Positions 44,867 to 55,452 are shown, counted from the first letter of the stretch. The stretch: DNA of 64,000 nucleotides from Gordonia paraffinivorans NBRC 108238 (GCF_000344155.1 NZ_BAOQ01000001.1:124001-188000); one strand, 5' to 3'. Program-made: numbers and translations. Notes: generated from the letters alone by a model not told the origin.

Positions 44867-45868
44867 ATGGCTTCCTCAGCGTCCTCGCACGAGCCCTCGT
44901 CCGGGTTCCGGCCGACCCCGGGACCGGGTCGTTGTCTGGCCGACTACCGCACCGAGGACTATCCCCGCGACATGATCGGCTACGGCGCCACACCCCCGGA
45001 TCCGCAGTGGCCGGGCGGGGCGAAGATCGCCGTGCAGTTCGTCCTCAACTACGAGGAGGGCGGCGAGAACAACCCGCTCGAGAACGACCCGGGCAGCGAG
45101 ACGTTCCTGTCGGAGATCATCGGCGCGCAGGCGTTCCCGAACCGGCACATGTCGATGGAGAGCATGTACGAGTACGGGTCCCGGGCGGGCGTGTGGCGCG
45201 TGCTGCGGACGTTCGAGCGTCGCGGCCTGCCGCTGACGATCTTCGCCGTCGCGCAGGCCATGGCCCGCAATCCCGAGGCGGCGGCCGCCTTCGTCGAACG
45301 CGGCGACGAGATCGCCTGCCACGGTTACCGATGGCTCAACTATCAGCTCGTCGATCCCGAGATCGAGCGCGAGCACATGCAGGCCGGCATCGACCTTCTC
45401 ACCGAGATCACCGGGCAGCGCCCCCTCGGTTGGTACACCGGACGCGATTCGCCCAACACGCGGCGGCTCGTCGTCGAACAGGGCGGCTTCGTCTACGACG
45501 CCGACAGCTACGCCGACGACCTGCCCTACTGGGTGAAGGTGCCGCGCGGCGACGACCTCGTCGACCACCTGGTCGTGCCGTACACACTCGACACCAACGA
45601 CATGCGGTTCGCCTCGCCGGGCGGCTTCCCGTCCGGCGAGCAGTTCTTCGCCCATCTGCGCGACGCCTTCGACGTGCTCTACCGGGAGGGGGTCGAGGGT
45701 GCGCCGAAGATGCTCTCGGTGGGCCTGCACTGCCGGCTCGTCGGGCGTCCGGCGCGGCTGGCCTCGCTCGAGCGCTTCCTCGACCATGTGCAGTCGCACG
45801 ACGACGTGTGGATCACTCGCCGCATCGACATCGCCGAGCACTGGCGGAAGGCGCATCCGGCGAGCTGA
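44867..45868 (+). CDS. Polysaccharide deacetylase / PuuE-type allantoinase family protein
   Basis: 333 residues. NodB-fold enzyme with the PuuE-branch pattern: YPRDMIGYGATPPDPQWPGG near residue 32, FVLNYEEGGENNPLENDPGSE near 58, MESMYEYGSRAGVWRVLR near 98, AFVERGDEIACHGYRW near 140 and TGRDSPNTRRLV near 190. PuuE is the metal-independent allantoinase of Pseudomonas; related proteins act on other amides. No signal peptide, so cytoplasmic and unlikely to act on cell-wall glycan. No purine-catabolism genes are next to it, so I do not assign a substrate. Confidence 0.8.
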   Translation: MASSASSHEPSSGFRPTPGPGRCLADYRTEDYPRDMIGYGATPPDPQWPGGAKIAVQFVLNYEEGGENNPLENDPGSETFLSEIIGAQAFPNRHMSMESMYEYGSRAGVWRVLRTFERRGLPLTIFAVAQAMARNPEAAAAFVERGDEIACHGYRWLNYQLVDPEIEREHMQAGIDLLTEITGQRPLGWYTGRDSPNTRRLVVEQGGFVYDADSYADDLPYWVKVPRGDDLVDHLVVPYTLDTNDMRFASPGGFPSGEQFFAHLRDAFDVLYREGVEGAPKMLSVGLHCRLVGRPARLASLERFLDHVQSHDDVWITRRIDIAEHWRKAHPAS

Positions 45869-45901
45869 CGGTGCATCCGGCGCCCTGACAGGGACGGCTG
45901 A

Positions 45902-45907
45902 CAGAAT
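45902..45907 (+). promoter_or_regulatory. -10 box of dxr
   Basis: CAGAAT ends 6 nt before the dxr GTG; leaderless spacing. Confidence 0.45.
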
Positions 45908-45913
45908 GGGTGG

Positions 45914-47086
45914 GTGCCCACACGTGTGTTGATCCTCGGCTCTACCGGTTCCATCGGCGTCCAGGCGCTCGAGGTGATCGCCGAACACCCCGACCGTTTC
46001 ACCGTCGCCGGACTCGGTGCCGGTGGCGGCAACATCGACCGGCTCGCGCAGCAGGCCGCCGACTTCGGGGTGCCCGCATCGCGACTGGCTGTCGCCGATG
46101 CCGCCCGCGCGGCCGAACTCGCGCGGCGACTCGACGCGCCGGTGATCGGCGGCCCGGACGCCATGGTCGACCTCATCGAGTCGGTCGCCGCCGACGACGG
46201 CGTCGACGTGGTCCTCAACGCGGTCGTCGGGTCGATCGGGCTGGCCCCGAGTCTCGCGGCGCTTCGCGTCGGCGCACGTCTGGCGCTGGCGAACAAGGAG
46301 TCGCTCGTGGCGGGCGGCTCGCTGGTGCTCGACGCCGCCGCGCCCGGGCAGATCGTGCCGGTGGACTCCGAGCACTCGGCGATCGCGCAGTGCCTGCGCG
46401 CCGGCACCGTGGCCGAGGTCGACCGGCTGGTCCTCACCGCCTCGGGCGGTCCGTTCCGCGGCTGGACCCGCGAGCAGCTCGAGGACGTCACCCCCGAGCA
46501 GGCCGGCAAGCACCCGACCTGGTCGATGGGCCCGATGATCACCCTCAACTCCGCGACGCTGGTCAACAAGGCGCTCGAGGTCATCGAGGCGCACCTGCTG
46601 TTCGACGTCGACTACGACCACATCGACGTGACCGTCCATCCGCAGTCCATCGTCCACTCGATGGTCACCTTCGTCGACGGCGCGACCGTGGCGAAGGCAT
46701 CGCCGCCCTCGATGAAGCTGCCGATCGCCCTGGCCCTGGGCTGGCCCGACCGGGTGCCCGGCTCGTCGCGGGCGTGCGACTTCTCGACCGCGTCGGCGTG
46801 GACCTTCGAGCCGGTCGACGACGAGGTCTTCCCGGCCATCGAGCTCGCGCGCGCGGCCGGCCGGGCCGGCGGCAGCCTGACCGCGGTCTACAACGCCGCG
46901 AACGAGGCCGCCGCGGAGGGGTTCTTCGCCGGTGCGATCCGCTTCCCGCGCATCGTGGAGATCGTCGGCGAGGTGCTCGGCGAGGCGGATCAGTGGCGTG
47001 CCGAGCCAGGTACTGTGGAAGAGGTCTTCGCCGCCGATCGGTGGGCTCGCGAACGCGCTTCCGCGCTGGTCGCGGCCTCGTCGTGA
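45914..47086 (+). CDS. dxr: 1-deoxy-D-xylulose-5-phosphate reductoisomerase
   Basis: Second enzyme of the MEP isoprenoid pathway; target of fosmidomycin. 390 residues. NADPH motif [13 protein letters not shown] at 8-20, [14 protein letters not shown] near 125, the metal site [12 protein letters not shown] near 153 and [21 protein letters not shown] near 205. GTG start 45914. Followed by rip1 and ispG, the arrangement conserved in the order (Rv2870c-Rv2868c). Confidence 0.97.
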   Translation: MPTRVLILGSTGSIGVQALEVIAEHPDRFTVAGLGAGGGNIDRLAQQAADFGVPASRLAVADAARAAELARRLDAPVIGGPDAMVDLIESVAADDGVDVVLNAVVGSIGLAPSLAALRVGARLALANKESLVAGGSLVLDAAAPGQIVPVDSEHSAIAQCLRAGTVAEVDRLVLTASGGPFRGWTREQLEDVTPEQAGKHPTWSMGPMITLNSATLVNKALEVIEAHLLFDVDYDHIDVTVHPQSIVHSMVTFVDGATVAKASPPSMKLPIALALGWPDRVPGSSRACDFSTASAWTFEPVDDEVFPAIELARAAGRAGGSLTAVYNAANEAAAEGFFAGAIRFPRIVEIVGEVLGEADQWRAEPGTVEEVFAADRWARERASALVAASS

Positions 47087-47132
47087 TCGGCGCGCAGGCC
47101 GTCGAACCCAGTGGTCCGGATGGAGTGAGTAC

Positions 47133-48359
47133 GTGAGTTTCGCGATCGGTGTCACGCTCTTCGCGTTGGCGCTGTTGCTGTCGATCGCCTGGCATGAGTG
47201 TGGTCACATGTGGGCCGCCCAGGCGACCGGCATGAAGGTGCGGCGGTACTTCGTCGGTTTCGGACCGACTCTCTGGTCGACGCGCCGCGGCGAGACCGAG
47301 TACGGCATCAAGGCGATCCCGCTCGGCGGGTTCTGCGACATCGCCGGCATGACCCCGCACGAGGAACTCGCCGACGACGAGCAGGACCGGGCGATGTACA
47401 AGCAGAAGCCCTGGAAGCGGCTCGTCGTGCTGTTCGCCGGACCCGCGCAGAACCTCATCCTCGGCTTCGTCCTGATCATCATCGTCGGCCTCACCTTCGG
47501 GCTGCCCGACCTCAGCCCGCCGCCCACCCCGGCGAAGGTGGCCGCCACCCAGTGCGTCTCGTCGACGATCACCATCGCCGACGGCAAGCAGACCAACTCG
47601 CCGTGCACCGGTCCCGGCCCCGCCGCTGCCGCCGGCCTGCGCCCCGGTGACGAGATCGTCGCCGTCAACGGCACGCCGGTCGACAAGGCCGCCGACCTGA
47701 CCCCGGTCATCCGCGAGGCCACCGGCCCGGTGGTGCTCACCGTGCAGCGCGGCGACGAGCGCCTCGACCTGACGATGACGCCGGAGCCGGTCACGGTGAC
47801 CGCGACCGGTTCCGACGGCTCCACCGAGAGCGTCTCGTACAACATGGTCGGCATCGCCTACGACGCGCCGCCGGCGATCCTGCACTACAACGCGCTCACC
47901 ATCGTCCCCGGCGCGCTGGGCTTCACCGGCGACCTCGTCGTCGAGACCTGGAACGCGCTGCTGTCGCTGCCCGGCAAGATCGGCGCGCTGTGGACCGCGG
48001 TGACCGGTGGCGAGCGCGCGCTCGACACCCCGGTCAGCGTCTACGGCGCGTCGGTGCTCGGCGGGCAGGCCGTCGAACGCGGCCTCTGGGACATGTTCTG
48101 GATGCTGCTGATCAGCATCAACTTCTTCCTGGCCCTGTTCAACCTGATCCCGCTCCTCCCGCTCGACGGGGGCCACATGGCGATCGTGGGCTACGAGAAG
48201 GTCCGCGACACGGTCCGCCGCTGGTTCGGGCGCGCGCCCGGCGCGGCCGTCGACTACTACAAGCTGCTGCCGATCACCTACGCCGCGGTGGTGGTGATGG
48301 CCGGCTTCATGGTGTTGACGCTCACCGCCGACATCGTCAACCCGATCGATCCGTGGTGA
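47133..48359 (+). CDS. rip1: Site-2 intramembrane metalloprotease (Rip1/RseP)
   Basis: Cleaves membrane-bound anti-sigma factors; in M. tuberculosis Rip1 acts on those of SigK, SigL and SigM. 408 residues from GTG 47133, where the family starts ([21 protein letters not shown]). HECGH zinc motif near residue 20, [25 protein letters not shown] next, a PDZ domain ~155-215 ([16 protein letters not shown]), and the second metal motif [12 protein letters not shown] near 335. Four membrane segments. Between dxr and ispG but unrelated to isoprenoids. Confidence 0.95.
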   Translation: MSFAIGVTLFALALLLSIAWHECGHMWAAQATGMKVRRYFVGFGPTLWSTRRGETEYGIKAIPLGGFCDIAGMTPHEELADDEQDRAMYKQKPWKRLVVLFAGPAQNLILGFVLIIIVGLTFGLPDLSPPPTPAKVAATQCVSSTITIADGKQTNSPCTGPGPAAAAGLRPGDEIVAVNGTPVDKAADLTPVIREATGPVVLTVQRGDERLDLTMTPEPVTVTATGSDGSTESVSYNMVGIAYDAPPAILHYNALTIVPGALGFTGDLVVETWNALLSLPGKIGALWTAVTGGERALDTPVSVYGASVLGGQAVERGLWDMFWMLLISINFFLALFNLIPLLPLDGGHMAIVGYEKVRDTVRRWFGRAPGAAVDYYKLLPITYAAVVVMAGFMVLTLTADIVNPIDPW

Positions 48360-48429
48360 CCCTCCGCCCCGAATACCACCTGACCCCGACCCCAGCCAGC
48401 CACACACCCGACTCACAGAGGTGAACGAG

Positions 48430-49617
48430 ATGAACGCCCCGAATCCTGCCAACGCCGTGCCGATCGGCCTCGGCATGCCGGCCGGACCCCCGCCGGTGCT
48501 GGCCCCGCGCCGCAAGACCCGGCAGTTGTTCGTGGGCCCGGTCGGGGTCGGCAGCGACCACCCGATCTCGGTGCAGTCGATGACGACCACCAAGACCCAC
48601 GACATCAACGCCACCCTGCAGCAGATCGCGCAGCTGACCGCGTCGGGATGCGACATCGTGCGCGTGGCGTGCCCGCGTCCGGAGGACGCCGAGGCCCTGC
48701 CGATCATCGCCAAGAAGTCGAAGATCCCGGTGATCGCCGACATCCACTTCCAGCCGAAGTACATCTTCGCCGCCATCGACGCCGGATGCGCCGCGGTGCG
48801 CGTGAACCCCGGCAACATCAAGGAGTTCGACGGCCGGGTAAAGGAGGTCGCCAAGGCCGCCGGCGACGCGGGCATCCCGATCCGGATCGGCGTCAACGCC
48901 GGGTCGCTCGACAAGCGCATCCTGGCCAAGTACGGCAAGGCGACCCCGGAGGCGCTCGTCGAGTCGGCGCTGTGGGAGGCGAGCCTGTTCGAGGAGCACG
49001 GCTTCGGTGACATCAAGATCTCCGTCAAGCACAACGACCCGGTGATCATGGTCGAGGCGTACCGCCAGCTCGCGGCCCAGTGCGACTATCCGCTGCACCT
49101 CGGCGTCACCGAGGCCGGCCCGGCGTTCCAGGGCACCATCAAGTCGGCCGTCGCGTTCGGTGCGCTGCTCAGCGAGGGGATCGGCGACACCATCCGCGTC
49201 TCGCTGTCGGCGCCGCCGGCCGAGGAGATCAAGGTCGGCGACCAGATCCTGCAGTCGCTGAACCTGCGGCCCCGCAAGCTCGAGATCGTGTCGTGCCCGT
49301 CGTGCGGCCGTGCCCAGGTCGACGTCTACAAGCTGGCCGACGAGGTCACCGCCGGCCTCGAAGGTCTCGAGGTGCCGCTGCGCGTCGCGGTCATGGGATG
49401 CGTCGTCAACGGGCCGGGCGAGGCGCGCGAGGCCGACCTCGGCGTGGCCTCCGGAAACGGCAAGGGCCAGATCTTCGTCAAAGGCGAGGTCATCAAGACC
49501 GTGCCAGAGGCGCAGATCGTGGAGACATTGATCGAAGAAGCGCTGCGGATCGCCGAGGAATCAGGACACACTGGAGACGGCACGTCCGCCGGCTCTCCGG
49601 TCGTCACCGTCTCCTGA
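48430..49617 (+). CDS. ispG: (E)-4-hydroxy-3-methylbut-2-enyl-diphosphate synthase
   Basis: Fe4S4 enzyme of the MEP pathway (also gcpE). 395 residues from ATG 48430, preceded by AGAGG; a GTG at 48421 is possible. [21 protein letters not shown] near residue 40, [10 protein letters not shown] near 100, NAGSLDKR near 155, cluster cysteines in SCPSCGR near 285 and [11 protein letters not shown] near 325. Directly follows rip1. Confidence 0.96.
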   Translation: MNAPNPANAVPIGLGMPAGPPPVLAPRRKTRQLFVGPVGVGSDHPISVQSMTTTKTHDINATLQQIAQLTASGCDIVRVACPRPEDAEALPIIAKKSKIPVIADIHFQPKYIFAAIDAGCAAVRVNPGNIKEFDGRVKEVAKAAGDAGIPIRIGVNAGSLDKRILAKYGKATPEALVESALWEASLFEEHGFGDIKISVKHNDPVIMVEAYRQLAAQCDYPLHLGVTEAGPAFQGTIKSAVAFGALLSEGIGDTIRVSLSAPPAEEIKVGDQILQSLNLRPRKLEIVSCPSCGRAQVDVYKLADEVTAGLEGLEVPLRVAVMGCVVNGPGEAREADLGVASGNGKGQIFVKGEVIKTVPEAQIVETLIEEALRIAEESGHTGDGTSAGSPVVTVS

Positions 49618-49663
49618 GGTCGTCGGGCGCTGTCGCGAGTCCCGGGTCGGGAAGTGAGGAGCG

Positions 49664-50503
49664 GTGGTGCTGAAGCTACTGGACGACAAACCGCTCGGCG
49701 CGCGTGACGCGGCCGCGGTCGAACGCGTCCTCGCCTCGGATCCCGTGGCGATGTGCATGGTGGCCGCACGGTTCGAGACCCACGGCATCAACCCGCGCCT
49801 GCTCGGCGGTGAGTTCTGGACGGCCGACGACCCGTCGACGTCGCTGTGCTTCTCCGGGGCCAACCTGATACCGCTCATCGGGGCACGCGCCGACCTAGAC
49901 CACTTCTCCGACCGCGCCGTCGCCGCGCCGCGCGCCTGTTCGTCGATCGTCGGGCGCGCCGAGCTCGTCCTGCCCATGTGGGAGCAGATCGAGCCCGTGT
50001 GGGGGGCCGCCCGCGAGGTGCGGCCCGTGCAGCCGCTGCTCGCCCTCACGAGACCGCCCAAGGTCGCGCCCGACGCCGAGGTCCGGCTCGTCACCCTCGA
50101 CGATCTCGACGCGTACATGCCCGCCGCGATCGACATGTTCATCGGCGAGGTGGGCGTCGACCCGACGGCAGGGGACGGCGGTCGGTCGTACCGCCGGCGT
50201 CTGGCCTCGCTGATCTCCGCGCACCGGGTCTTCGCGCGTTTCGACGGACCGGACGTCGTGTTCAAGGCCGAGATCGGTTCGATGTCCCGGCGCGTCGGGC
50301 AGATCCAGGGCGTGTGGGTGGCCCCGGACCGGCGCGGGGAGGGGGTCGGGATGGGCGGCACCGCCGCCGTCGCGGATGCCGTCGCGGCACAGGGCCGGCT
50401 GCCGAGCCTGTACGTCAACAGCTTCAACACCACCGCGCGCGCGGTGTACGAGCGGATCGGGTTCACGCAGGTGGGCACGTTCGCGACCGTGCTCGTGGAC
50501 TGA
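49664..50503 (+). CDS. GNAT N-acetyltransferase with DUF4081 domain
   Basis: 279 residues, Rv2867c type. An N-terminal DUF4081 part (~1-120) precedes a GNAT domain with the acetyl-CoA loop VWVAPDRRGEGVGMGGTAAV near residue 225 and LYVNSFNTTARAVYERIGF near 250. Substrate unknown. GTG start, 46 bp after ispG. Confidence 0.86.
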   Translation: MVLKLLDDKPLGARDAAAVERVLASDPVAMCMVAARFETHGINPRLLGGEFWTADDPSTSLCFSGANLIPLIGARADLDHFSDRAVAAPRACSSIVGRAELVLPMWEQIEPVWGAAREVRPVQPLLALTRPPKVAPDAEVRLVTLDDLDAYMPAAIDMFIGEVGVDPTAGDGGRSYRRRLASLISAHRVFARFDGPDVVFKAEIGSMSRRVGQIQGVWVAPDRRGEGVGMGGTAAVADAVAAQGRLPSLYVNSFNTTARAVYERIGFTQVGTFATVLVD

Positions 50504-50585
50504 TCCGCCCGCGCCGGGTGTCCGCCCCGGGCAGGTCACATCCGCTGCGCCCGCGTGGCGTCCCGGCGATCGGGTGCCGCGGCCA

Positions 50586-50591
50586 TAGACT
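50586..50591 (+). promoter_or_regulatory. -10 box of the PBP gene
   Basis: TAGACT ends 8 nt before the ATG at 50600; near-leaderless. Confidence 0.4.
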
Positions 50592-50599
50592 CGACCGCG

Positions 50600-52429
50600 A
50601 TGTGGCGCACGCGAATCCGATGGACCCCGGCGGTGATCGTCGCGATCTGCACTGTCCTGATCGCGGCGACCGTCGGGTGTTCGACGTCCGAGGACGACGG
50701 CCCCCGCCGGGCGGCCGAACGGTTCCTCGAGGCGTACTCCCAGCAGGACCTCGACACCGCGGCAAGCCTCACCGACGCCTCGGACACGTCGATGCGGGCG
50801 ATGGAATCGGCATGGTCGGGTCTGGCCGCAGAGGCGCTCGAGGCGAAGGCCGGCCGGGTCCGCGTCACCGGTGACACCGCCGAGGTCCAGGTCGCCTACA
50901 CCTGGACGCTGCCGCGCGGGCGGGAGTGGTCCTACGACACCGCCCTGAGGATGGGGCGTGGCGACCAGGGCTGGGCGGTGCTGTGGGCTTCGACCGCCGT
51001 GCATCCGAAACTCGGTGCCGACCAACGACTCTCACTGCAGATCATCGAGGCGCCGCGCGCCACGGTGAACGAGTCCGACGGCTCGGAGGTCATGGTCAAC
51101 GGCACCGTGGTCGGCGTGAACTTCGATCCGGTGGAGGCCGCCGAACAGGGTGCCTCGATCCCGGACTCGGTCACCTCCGCGGTCGCGGTGCTGCGCGGGT
51201 TCAACCCGGATCTCGACGAGCAGGCCATCACCGAGCAGGTGACCTCGAACCGCCGGCAGTACCCGCTCGCGCGGATGACCCACGCCCAGTTCGACCGCCT
51301 GCGCGACCGGCTCGCCATTCCCGGCGTGGTCACCAACGAGCAGGCCGAACTCGTCCCCAAGGACCCGAAGTTCGCCCCGGCGCTGCTGACCGAGGTCAAG
51401 AAGGTCGTCGACGGCGAGGTCGCGGGACGCGCCGGGTGGCGGGTCGTGTCGGTGAACCCGAACGGACTCGACGCCGACGTCCTCGCCGACCACGCGCCCG
51501 ATCCGTCGCCGGCGATCTCGCTGAGCCTGTCGCGCACGGTGCAGACCGCGGCGCAGCGGGCGGTCAACGCCACCAACCGGTTCCAGATCGCGATGGTGGT
51601 GGTGCAGCCGTCCACCGGGCGCATCCTCGCGGTCGCGCAGAACCCGGCCGCCGACGCGCAGGGTCCGATCGCCACGACGGGCCTGTACCCGCCCGGTTCG
51701 ACGTTCAAGATCGTCACCGCGGCCGCCGCGATCAACCGCAAGATGGCCACCCCGGACACCATCGTTCCCTGCCCGGGCGAGATCCAGATCGGTCCGCGAC
51801 TGATCCCGAACTACGACGGCTTCTCGCTCGGCGCGGTGCCGATGCTGCAGGCGTTCGCCTCGTCGTGCAACACCACCTTCGCCAAGCTGGCCAGCCAGAT
51901 GGGACCGTCGGACCTCGCACACACCGCCGCGGCGATGGGCATCGGACAGCAGTACTCGATCGCCGGCCTCGACGCGGTGTCCGGCTCGGTGCCGATCGAG
52001 AACGAGCTGGTGGCGCGCAGCGAGGACGGCTTCGGCCAGGGTAAGGTCCTGGTCTCGCCGCTCGGTCTGTCGCTGGTCGCCGCGACCGTCGCAAACGGCG
52101 TGAAGGCGCCTGTGCCGCAACTGATCCTGGACAAGCCGACCGTCGTCGAGGGGCCCACCCCGACGATGCCGGCCGAGGTCTACCGCCAGCTGCGGCCGAT
52201 GATGCGCGCGGTGATCACCAGCGGTACCGCGACGGTGATCGACGGTCGGGGAGCGGTGTACGGCAAGACCGGTGAGGCCGAGTTCTCCGGCGGCTCGCAC
52301 GCCTGGTTCGCCGGCTACCGCGGCGACATCGCGTTCGCGACGCTCGTCGTCGGCGGCGGTGACTCCAACAACGCGGTGGCGGTCACCCGCGACTTCTTCG
52401 ACGCGCTGGGACCCGGCTACGGCGTGTGA
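50600..52429 (+). CDS. Penicillin-binding lipoprotein (class B transpeptidase-like)
   Basis: 609 residues from ATG 50600, like PBP-lipo Rv2864c. Signal with the candidate lipid cysteine Cys27 (ATVGC). An NTF2-like MecA-N domain (~35-145), a dimerisation domain (~150-320), then the transpeptidase: SxxK at 367-370 (STFK), SxN at 422-424 (SCN) and KTG at 556-558. All three catalytic motifs are intact, so it is predicted to cross-link peptidoglycan on the outside of the membrane. Ends 18 bp from the convergent hmuV. Confidence 0.92.
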   Translation: MWRTRIRWTPAVIVAICTVLIAATVGCSTSEDDGPRRAAERFLEAYSQQDLDTAASLTDASDTSMRAMESAWSGLAAEALEAKAGRVRVTGDTAEVQVAYTWTLPRGREWSYDTALRMGRGDQGWAVLWASTAVHPKLGADQRLSLQIIEAPRATVNESDGSEVMVNGTVVGVNFDPVEAAEQGASIPDSVTSAVAVLRGFNPDLDEQAITEQVTSNRRQYPLARMTHAQFDRLRDRLAIPGVVTNEQAELVPKDPKFAPALLTEVKKVVDGEVAGRAGWRVVSVNPNGLDADVLADHAPDPSPAISLSLSRTVQTAAQRAVNATNRFQIAMVVVQPSTGRILAVAQNPAADAQGPIATTGLYPPGSTFKIVTAAAAINRKMATPDTIVPCPGEIQIGPRLIPNYDGFSLGAVPMLQAFASSCNTTFAKLASQMGPSDLAHTAAAMGIGQQYSIAGLDAVSGSVPIENELVARSEDGFGQGKVLVSPLGLSLVAATVANGVKAPVPQLILDKPTVVEGPTPTMPAEVYRQLRPMMRAVITSGTATVIDGRGAVYGKTGEAEFSGGSHAWFAGYRGDIAFATLVVGGGDSNNAVAVTRDFFDALGPGYGV

Positions 52430-52447
52430 CCTGCCGGGTCGGGGGTG

Positions 52448-53242
52448 TCAGCGCGGCGTGCGCTCGGGCAGGATGACCTGCTGCCCGTTGTGGGTGAGCA
52501 CCTCGACCGGGTGGTCGTAGGTCGCGGTGAGCAGTTCGGTGGTCATCACCTCGTCGGTCGGCCCCACCGCCAGCAGCTCGCCGTGCTTCATCACCGCCAC
52601 GCGGTCGGCGTAGGCGGCGGCAAGCGTGAGGTCGTGGACGACGAGCAGCACCGCGTTGCCCTGGTCGCGGTGGGCGCCCAGGATCTCCAGGACCTGCTCC
52701 TGGTGATGGATGTCGAGTGCCGCGGTCGGCTCGTCGAGCATCATCACCGGGGTGTCCTGGGCGAGCGCCCGGGCCAGCGACACGCGTGCCTGCTGGCCGC
52801 CGGACAGATGGGCGAAGGGGCGGTCGACGATCTCGGTGAGTTCGCACAGCTCGACGGCGTCGGCGATGATCTTCGGGGAGTCGACTGCCCGCGGCGTCCG
52901 CAGCCACGGGTAGCGGCCCATGGCGACGACCTCGGCGACGGTGAACGGCGTGTCGAGCCGGTTCTGCTGGGTCACCACGCTGCGATGGCGCGCGAGTTCG
53001 CGCAGGGGCGTGGTCGCCACGTCCCGGCCGTCGATGTGCACCCGGCCGCCCGACGGCTTGCGGGTTCCCGAGAGCACCGACAGCAGCGTCGACTTGCCGC
53101 AGCCGTTGGGGCCGACCAGGGTCACGAGCTCACCGGGGTGCACCTCGAGGGAGACGCCGCGGACGACCTCTCGGCCGCCGAGCGAGACCCGCACGTCCTC
53201 GGCGACGATGCCCGGCGTCGTCGCGGGCCGCCCGCCGGTCAC
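52448..53242 (-). CDS. hmuV: Haem ABC transporter ATP-binding protein
   Basis: 264 residues. Walker A GPNGCGKST near residue 42, Q-loop TQQNRLDTPFT near 90, signature LSGGQQARVSLARAL near 145, Walker B VMMLDEPTAALD near 165 and the H-loop VVHDLTLAAAYADR near 198. GTG start overlaps the hmuU stop by 4 bp. Haem is inferred from the partner genes; other iron siderophores are possible. Confidence 0.9.
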   Translation of the reverse strand: MTGGRPATTPGIVAEDVRVSLGGREVVRGVSLEVHPGELVTLVGPNGCGKSTLLSVLSGTRKPSGGRVHIDGRDVATTPLRELARHRSVVTQQNRLDTPFTVAEVVAMGRYPWLRTPRAVDSPKIIADAVELCELTEIVDRPFAHLSGGQQARVSLARALAQDTPVMMLDEPTAALDIHHQEQVLEILGAHRDQGNAVLLVVHDLTLAAAYADRVAVMKHGELLAVGPTDEVMTTELLTATYDHPVEVLTHNGQQVILPERTPR

Positions 53243-54351
53243 CAGCCCGCTCCCGCGCGACGGCTGCGACGCAGCAGGATGAAGAAGACCGGCCCGCCGA
53301 TCAATGCGGTGAACATGCCGAGCGGCAGATCGGCGTCGCCGACCATCGTGCGGGCCGCGAGGTCGGCGCCGGTGATGACGAGCGCGCCGCCGATCACGCT
53401 GGTGGGCAGCAGGATCGAGTGCCTGGGGCCGACGATGAGCCGCATCACGTGTGGGACCACCAGGCCGACGAAGGCGATGATCCCGGCGAAGGCCACGGCC
53501 GCCGCGGTGAGGATCGCGGTCAGCACGATGGCCAGGCGACGGACGCCCTCCACGTTGACGCCCAGCGACGCGGCCTGGATCTCGCCGAGGGCGAGGAGGT
53601 CGAGCTTGTGGACCAGGAGCACGCACGCCGCGACGCCGACGACGACCAGCGGCGCGACCACGAGGATCTCGCTCCAGTTGCCGCTCGCCAGGGAGCCCAG
53701 CTGCCAGAAGACGATCTGCTCGCGGGCGGCGGTGGAGGCGACGAAGGTGAGGAAGGCGATGACGCCGGCGGCGAAGGCGTTCACCGCGATGCCGGTGAGC
53801 ACCAGCATGATCGCCGACGACGAGCCGTCGCGCAGCGACAGCACGTAGACCGCCGCAGCGGTCACCAGGCCGAACACGAACGCGGCGCCGGCCAGCGCCC
53901 AGTTGTTCGCGGCGCCGCCGGCTCCCGCCGAGCCGCCGGCCAGGACGATCACCAGGCAGGCGCCGATCGCCGATCCCGACGAGACGCCGATGATGCTGGG
54001 TTCGGCGAGCGGGTTGGCCAGCACGCCCTGCAACAGGCAGCCGGCCGCGCCGAGGGCCGCGCCGACGAACAGGCCGAGCACGATGCGCGGGAACCGCACG
54101 TTCCACAGGGCGCCCTCGCCGTTGGGATGCGATGGCAGCGGCCCGATGTCGAGATGCCAGTGGTGGGCGATGCTGCCCAGCACCTCGAGGGGCGGGACGT
54201 GGACCTGGCCGATGGCGGCGGAGATGATCGCGAGCACCGCGGTCGCCGCCACCATCACGGTCACGACGACGGTGTTGCGGACCTTGTGCGAGGTTCCCAC
54301 CGGCGCAGGCGCGGCCGCCGGCGTCTCCTTCGTCGTCACGGGGGCGCTCAT
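53239..54351 (-). CDS. hmuU: Haem/iron ABC transporter permease
   Basis: FecCD-family permease, 370 residues, about ten membrane helices. GALWNVRFPRIVLGLFVGAALGAAGCLLQGVLANPLAEPSIIGVSSG near residues 80-125 is the classic start of the family core; FVGLVVPHVMRLIVGPRH near 300 couples to the ATPase. ATG 54351, ATGA overlap with hmuT. The frame reads on upstream into hmuT, which is coincidental. Confidence 0.9.
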   Translation of the reverse strand: MSAPVTTKETPAAAPAPVGTSHKVRNTVVVTVMVAATAVLAIISAAIGQVHVPPLEVLGSIAHHWHLDIGPLPSHPNGEGALWNVRFPRIVLGLFVGAALGAAGCLLQGVLANPLAEPSIIGVSSGSAIGACLVIVLAGGSAGAGGAANNWALAGAAFVFGLVTAAAVYVLSLRDGSSSAIMLVLTGIAVNAFAAGVIAFLTFVASTAAREQIVFWQLGSLASGNWSEILVVAPLVVVGVAACVLLVHKLDLLALGEIQAASLGVNVEGVRRLAIVLTAILTAAAVAFAGIIAFVGLVVPHVMRLIVGPRHSILLPTSVIGGALVITGADLAARTMVGDADLPLGMFTALIGGPVFFILLRRSRRAGAGW

Positions 54352-55394
54352 ACGTAGATCGCTTTCGCCAGTGCGGCCAGGACGAGGCCCACGTCGGGTC
54401 CGAAGGTGAGGATCTTGGTCTCGTCCATCTGGACGACGCGGCCGTTGCGTCCGGCCTCGGTCTCGGCGATGCCGGGCAGCTTCAGCACGCCCTCGGGCCC
54501 GCCCACGGTCGCCGCGCCCTCGGTCATGACGATGATCACGTCGGGGTCGGCGTGGATCATGGCCTCGGCGGTGACCGCGGTGAACGCGCCGGTGAGGTCG
54601 GCCTCGGCGCCGGCGTCGCGGCCGCCGAGTTCGGTGATCAGGTCGTCGACGCCGGAACCGGGGCCCGCGAGCAGCAGCAGGTTGCTGCCGCGGATGTAGA
54701 GGAAGGCCATGGTCGGGTCGCCGGACGGCTTCGGCACGAGTTCGCGGGCGGCGTCGATCTGCTCGTTGGTGCGCTCGACGAGCTTCTCGCCCTCGGCCGG
54801 GACGCCGAGCGCCCGTGCGACCGACCGCATCAGGGTGTCGTTGGACGCCAGGTCGCGCGTCGCGGGGAACACCACGACGGTGACGCCGGAATCGCGGATC
54901 TGGTCGACGGCGTTGGCCGGCACCGTCGACTCGCTGACGAGGACGATGCTCGGGTCGAGTGCCAGGACGGCCTCCGCGTTGAGCGAGTGCCCGCGGTTGG
55001 TGACGATCGGCAGGCCCGCGGCGGACGGGAACGCGGTCGCGGTGTCGCGGCCGACCACGTTCGGGCCGAGGCCGAGCGCGAAGACGATGCTGCCGAGGGT
55101 GCCGCTGACGTCGACGGCGACGATCCGGCTGACATCGGTCACCTCCACCTCGCCGTAGCGGACGGAGTCGACCGTGACCGGCAGGCGCGGAGTCGGATTC
55201 GTGGTGACGGGGGTGATCTCGGTGGTCGCGAGCTCCGCCGTCTGCGGGCCGTTGCGCAGGTGCGCGGTCGGCGAGACGCGCTCCTGCTCGATGGGCGTGA
55301 CGAAGCACGCCGAGGCGGCCAGCGCGACGACGGTGGTCACGAGCAGAACCAGTAGGGTTCGCACCGATCTGCTCGACGAACTCACCGTCACCAC
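54348..55394 (-). CDS. hmuT: Haem/iron ABC transporter substrate-binding lipoprotein
   Basis: 348 residues. Lipoprotein signal (LLVLLVTTVVALAASAC, lipid Cys near 30). The periplasmic-binding core starts with SRIVAVDVSGTLGSIVFALGLG near residue 88 and RDTATAFPSAAGLPIV; HSLNAEAVLALDPSIVLVSES and FLYIRGSNLLLLAGPGSGVDDLI follow, typical for HmuT. First gene of hmuT-hmuU-hmuV. GTG at 55394 (a second GTG follows directly). An iron-box candidate lies upstream. Confidence 0.9.
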   Translation of the reverse strand: MVTVSSSSRSVRTLLVLLVTTVVALAASACFVTPIEQERVSPTAHLRNGPQTAELATTEITPVTTNPTPRLPVTVDSVRYGEVEVTDVSRIVAVDVSGTLGSIVFALGLGPNVVGRDTATAFPSAAGLPIVTNRGHSLNAEAVLALDPSIVLVSESTVPANAVDQIRDSGVTVVVFPATRDLASNDTLMRSVARALGVPAEGEKLVERTNEQIDAARELVPKPSGDPTMAFLYIRGSNLLLLAGPGSGVDDLITELGGRDAGAEADLTGAFTAVTAEAMIHADPDVIIVMTEGAATVGGPEGVLKLPGIAETEAGRNGRVVQMDETKILTFGPDVGLVLAALAKAIYV

Positions 55395-55433
55395 CTTCGA
55401 ATCCTCTTCTGCGCCATCAGCGGCACACTTTGG

Positions 55434-55452
55434 TCAGCCAAAGCTTACTTAA
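55434..55452 (-). promoter_or_regulatory. Candidate DtxR/IdeR box upstream of hmuT
   Basis: On the minus strand 14 of 19 positions fit TWAGGTWAGSCTWACCTWA; it includes the -10-like TAAGCT. It also overlaps the perfect inverted repeat CTTTGG-N4-CCAAAG (55428-55443). Confidence 0.45.

Noticed and set aside
44867..45868. Cell-wall chitin/peptidoglycan deacetylase role for the NodB-fold gene
   Set aside because: No signal peptide or membrane anchor, and the sequence pattern is of the PuuE branch.
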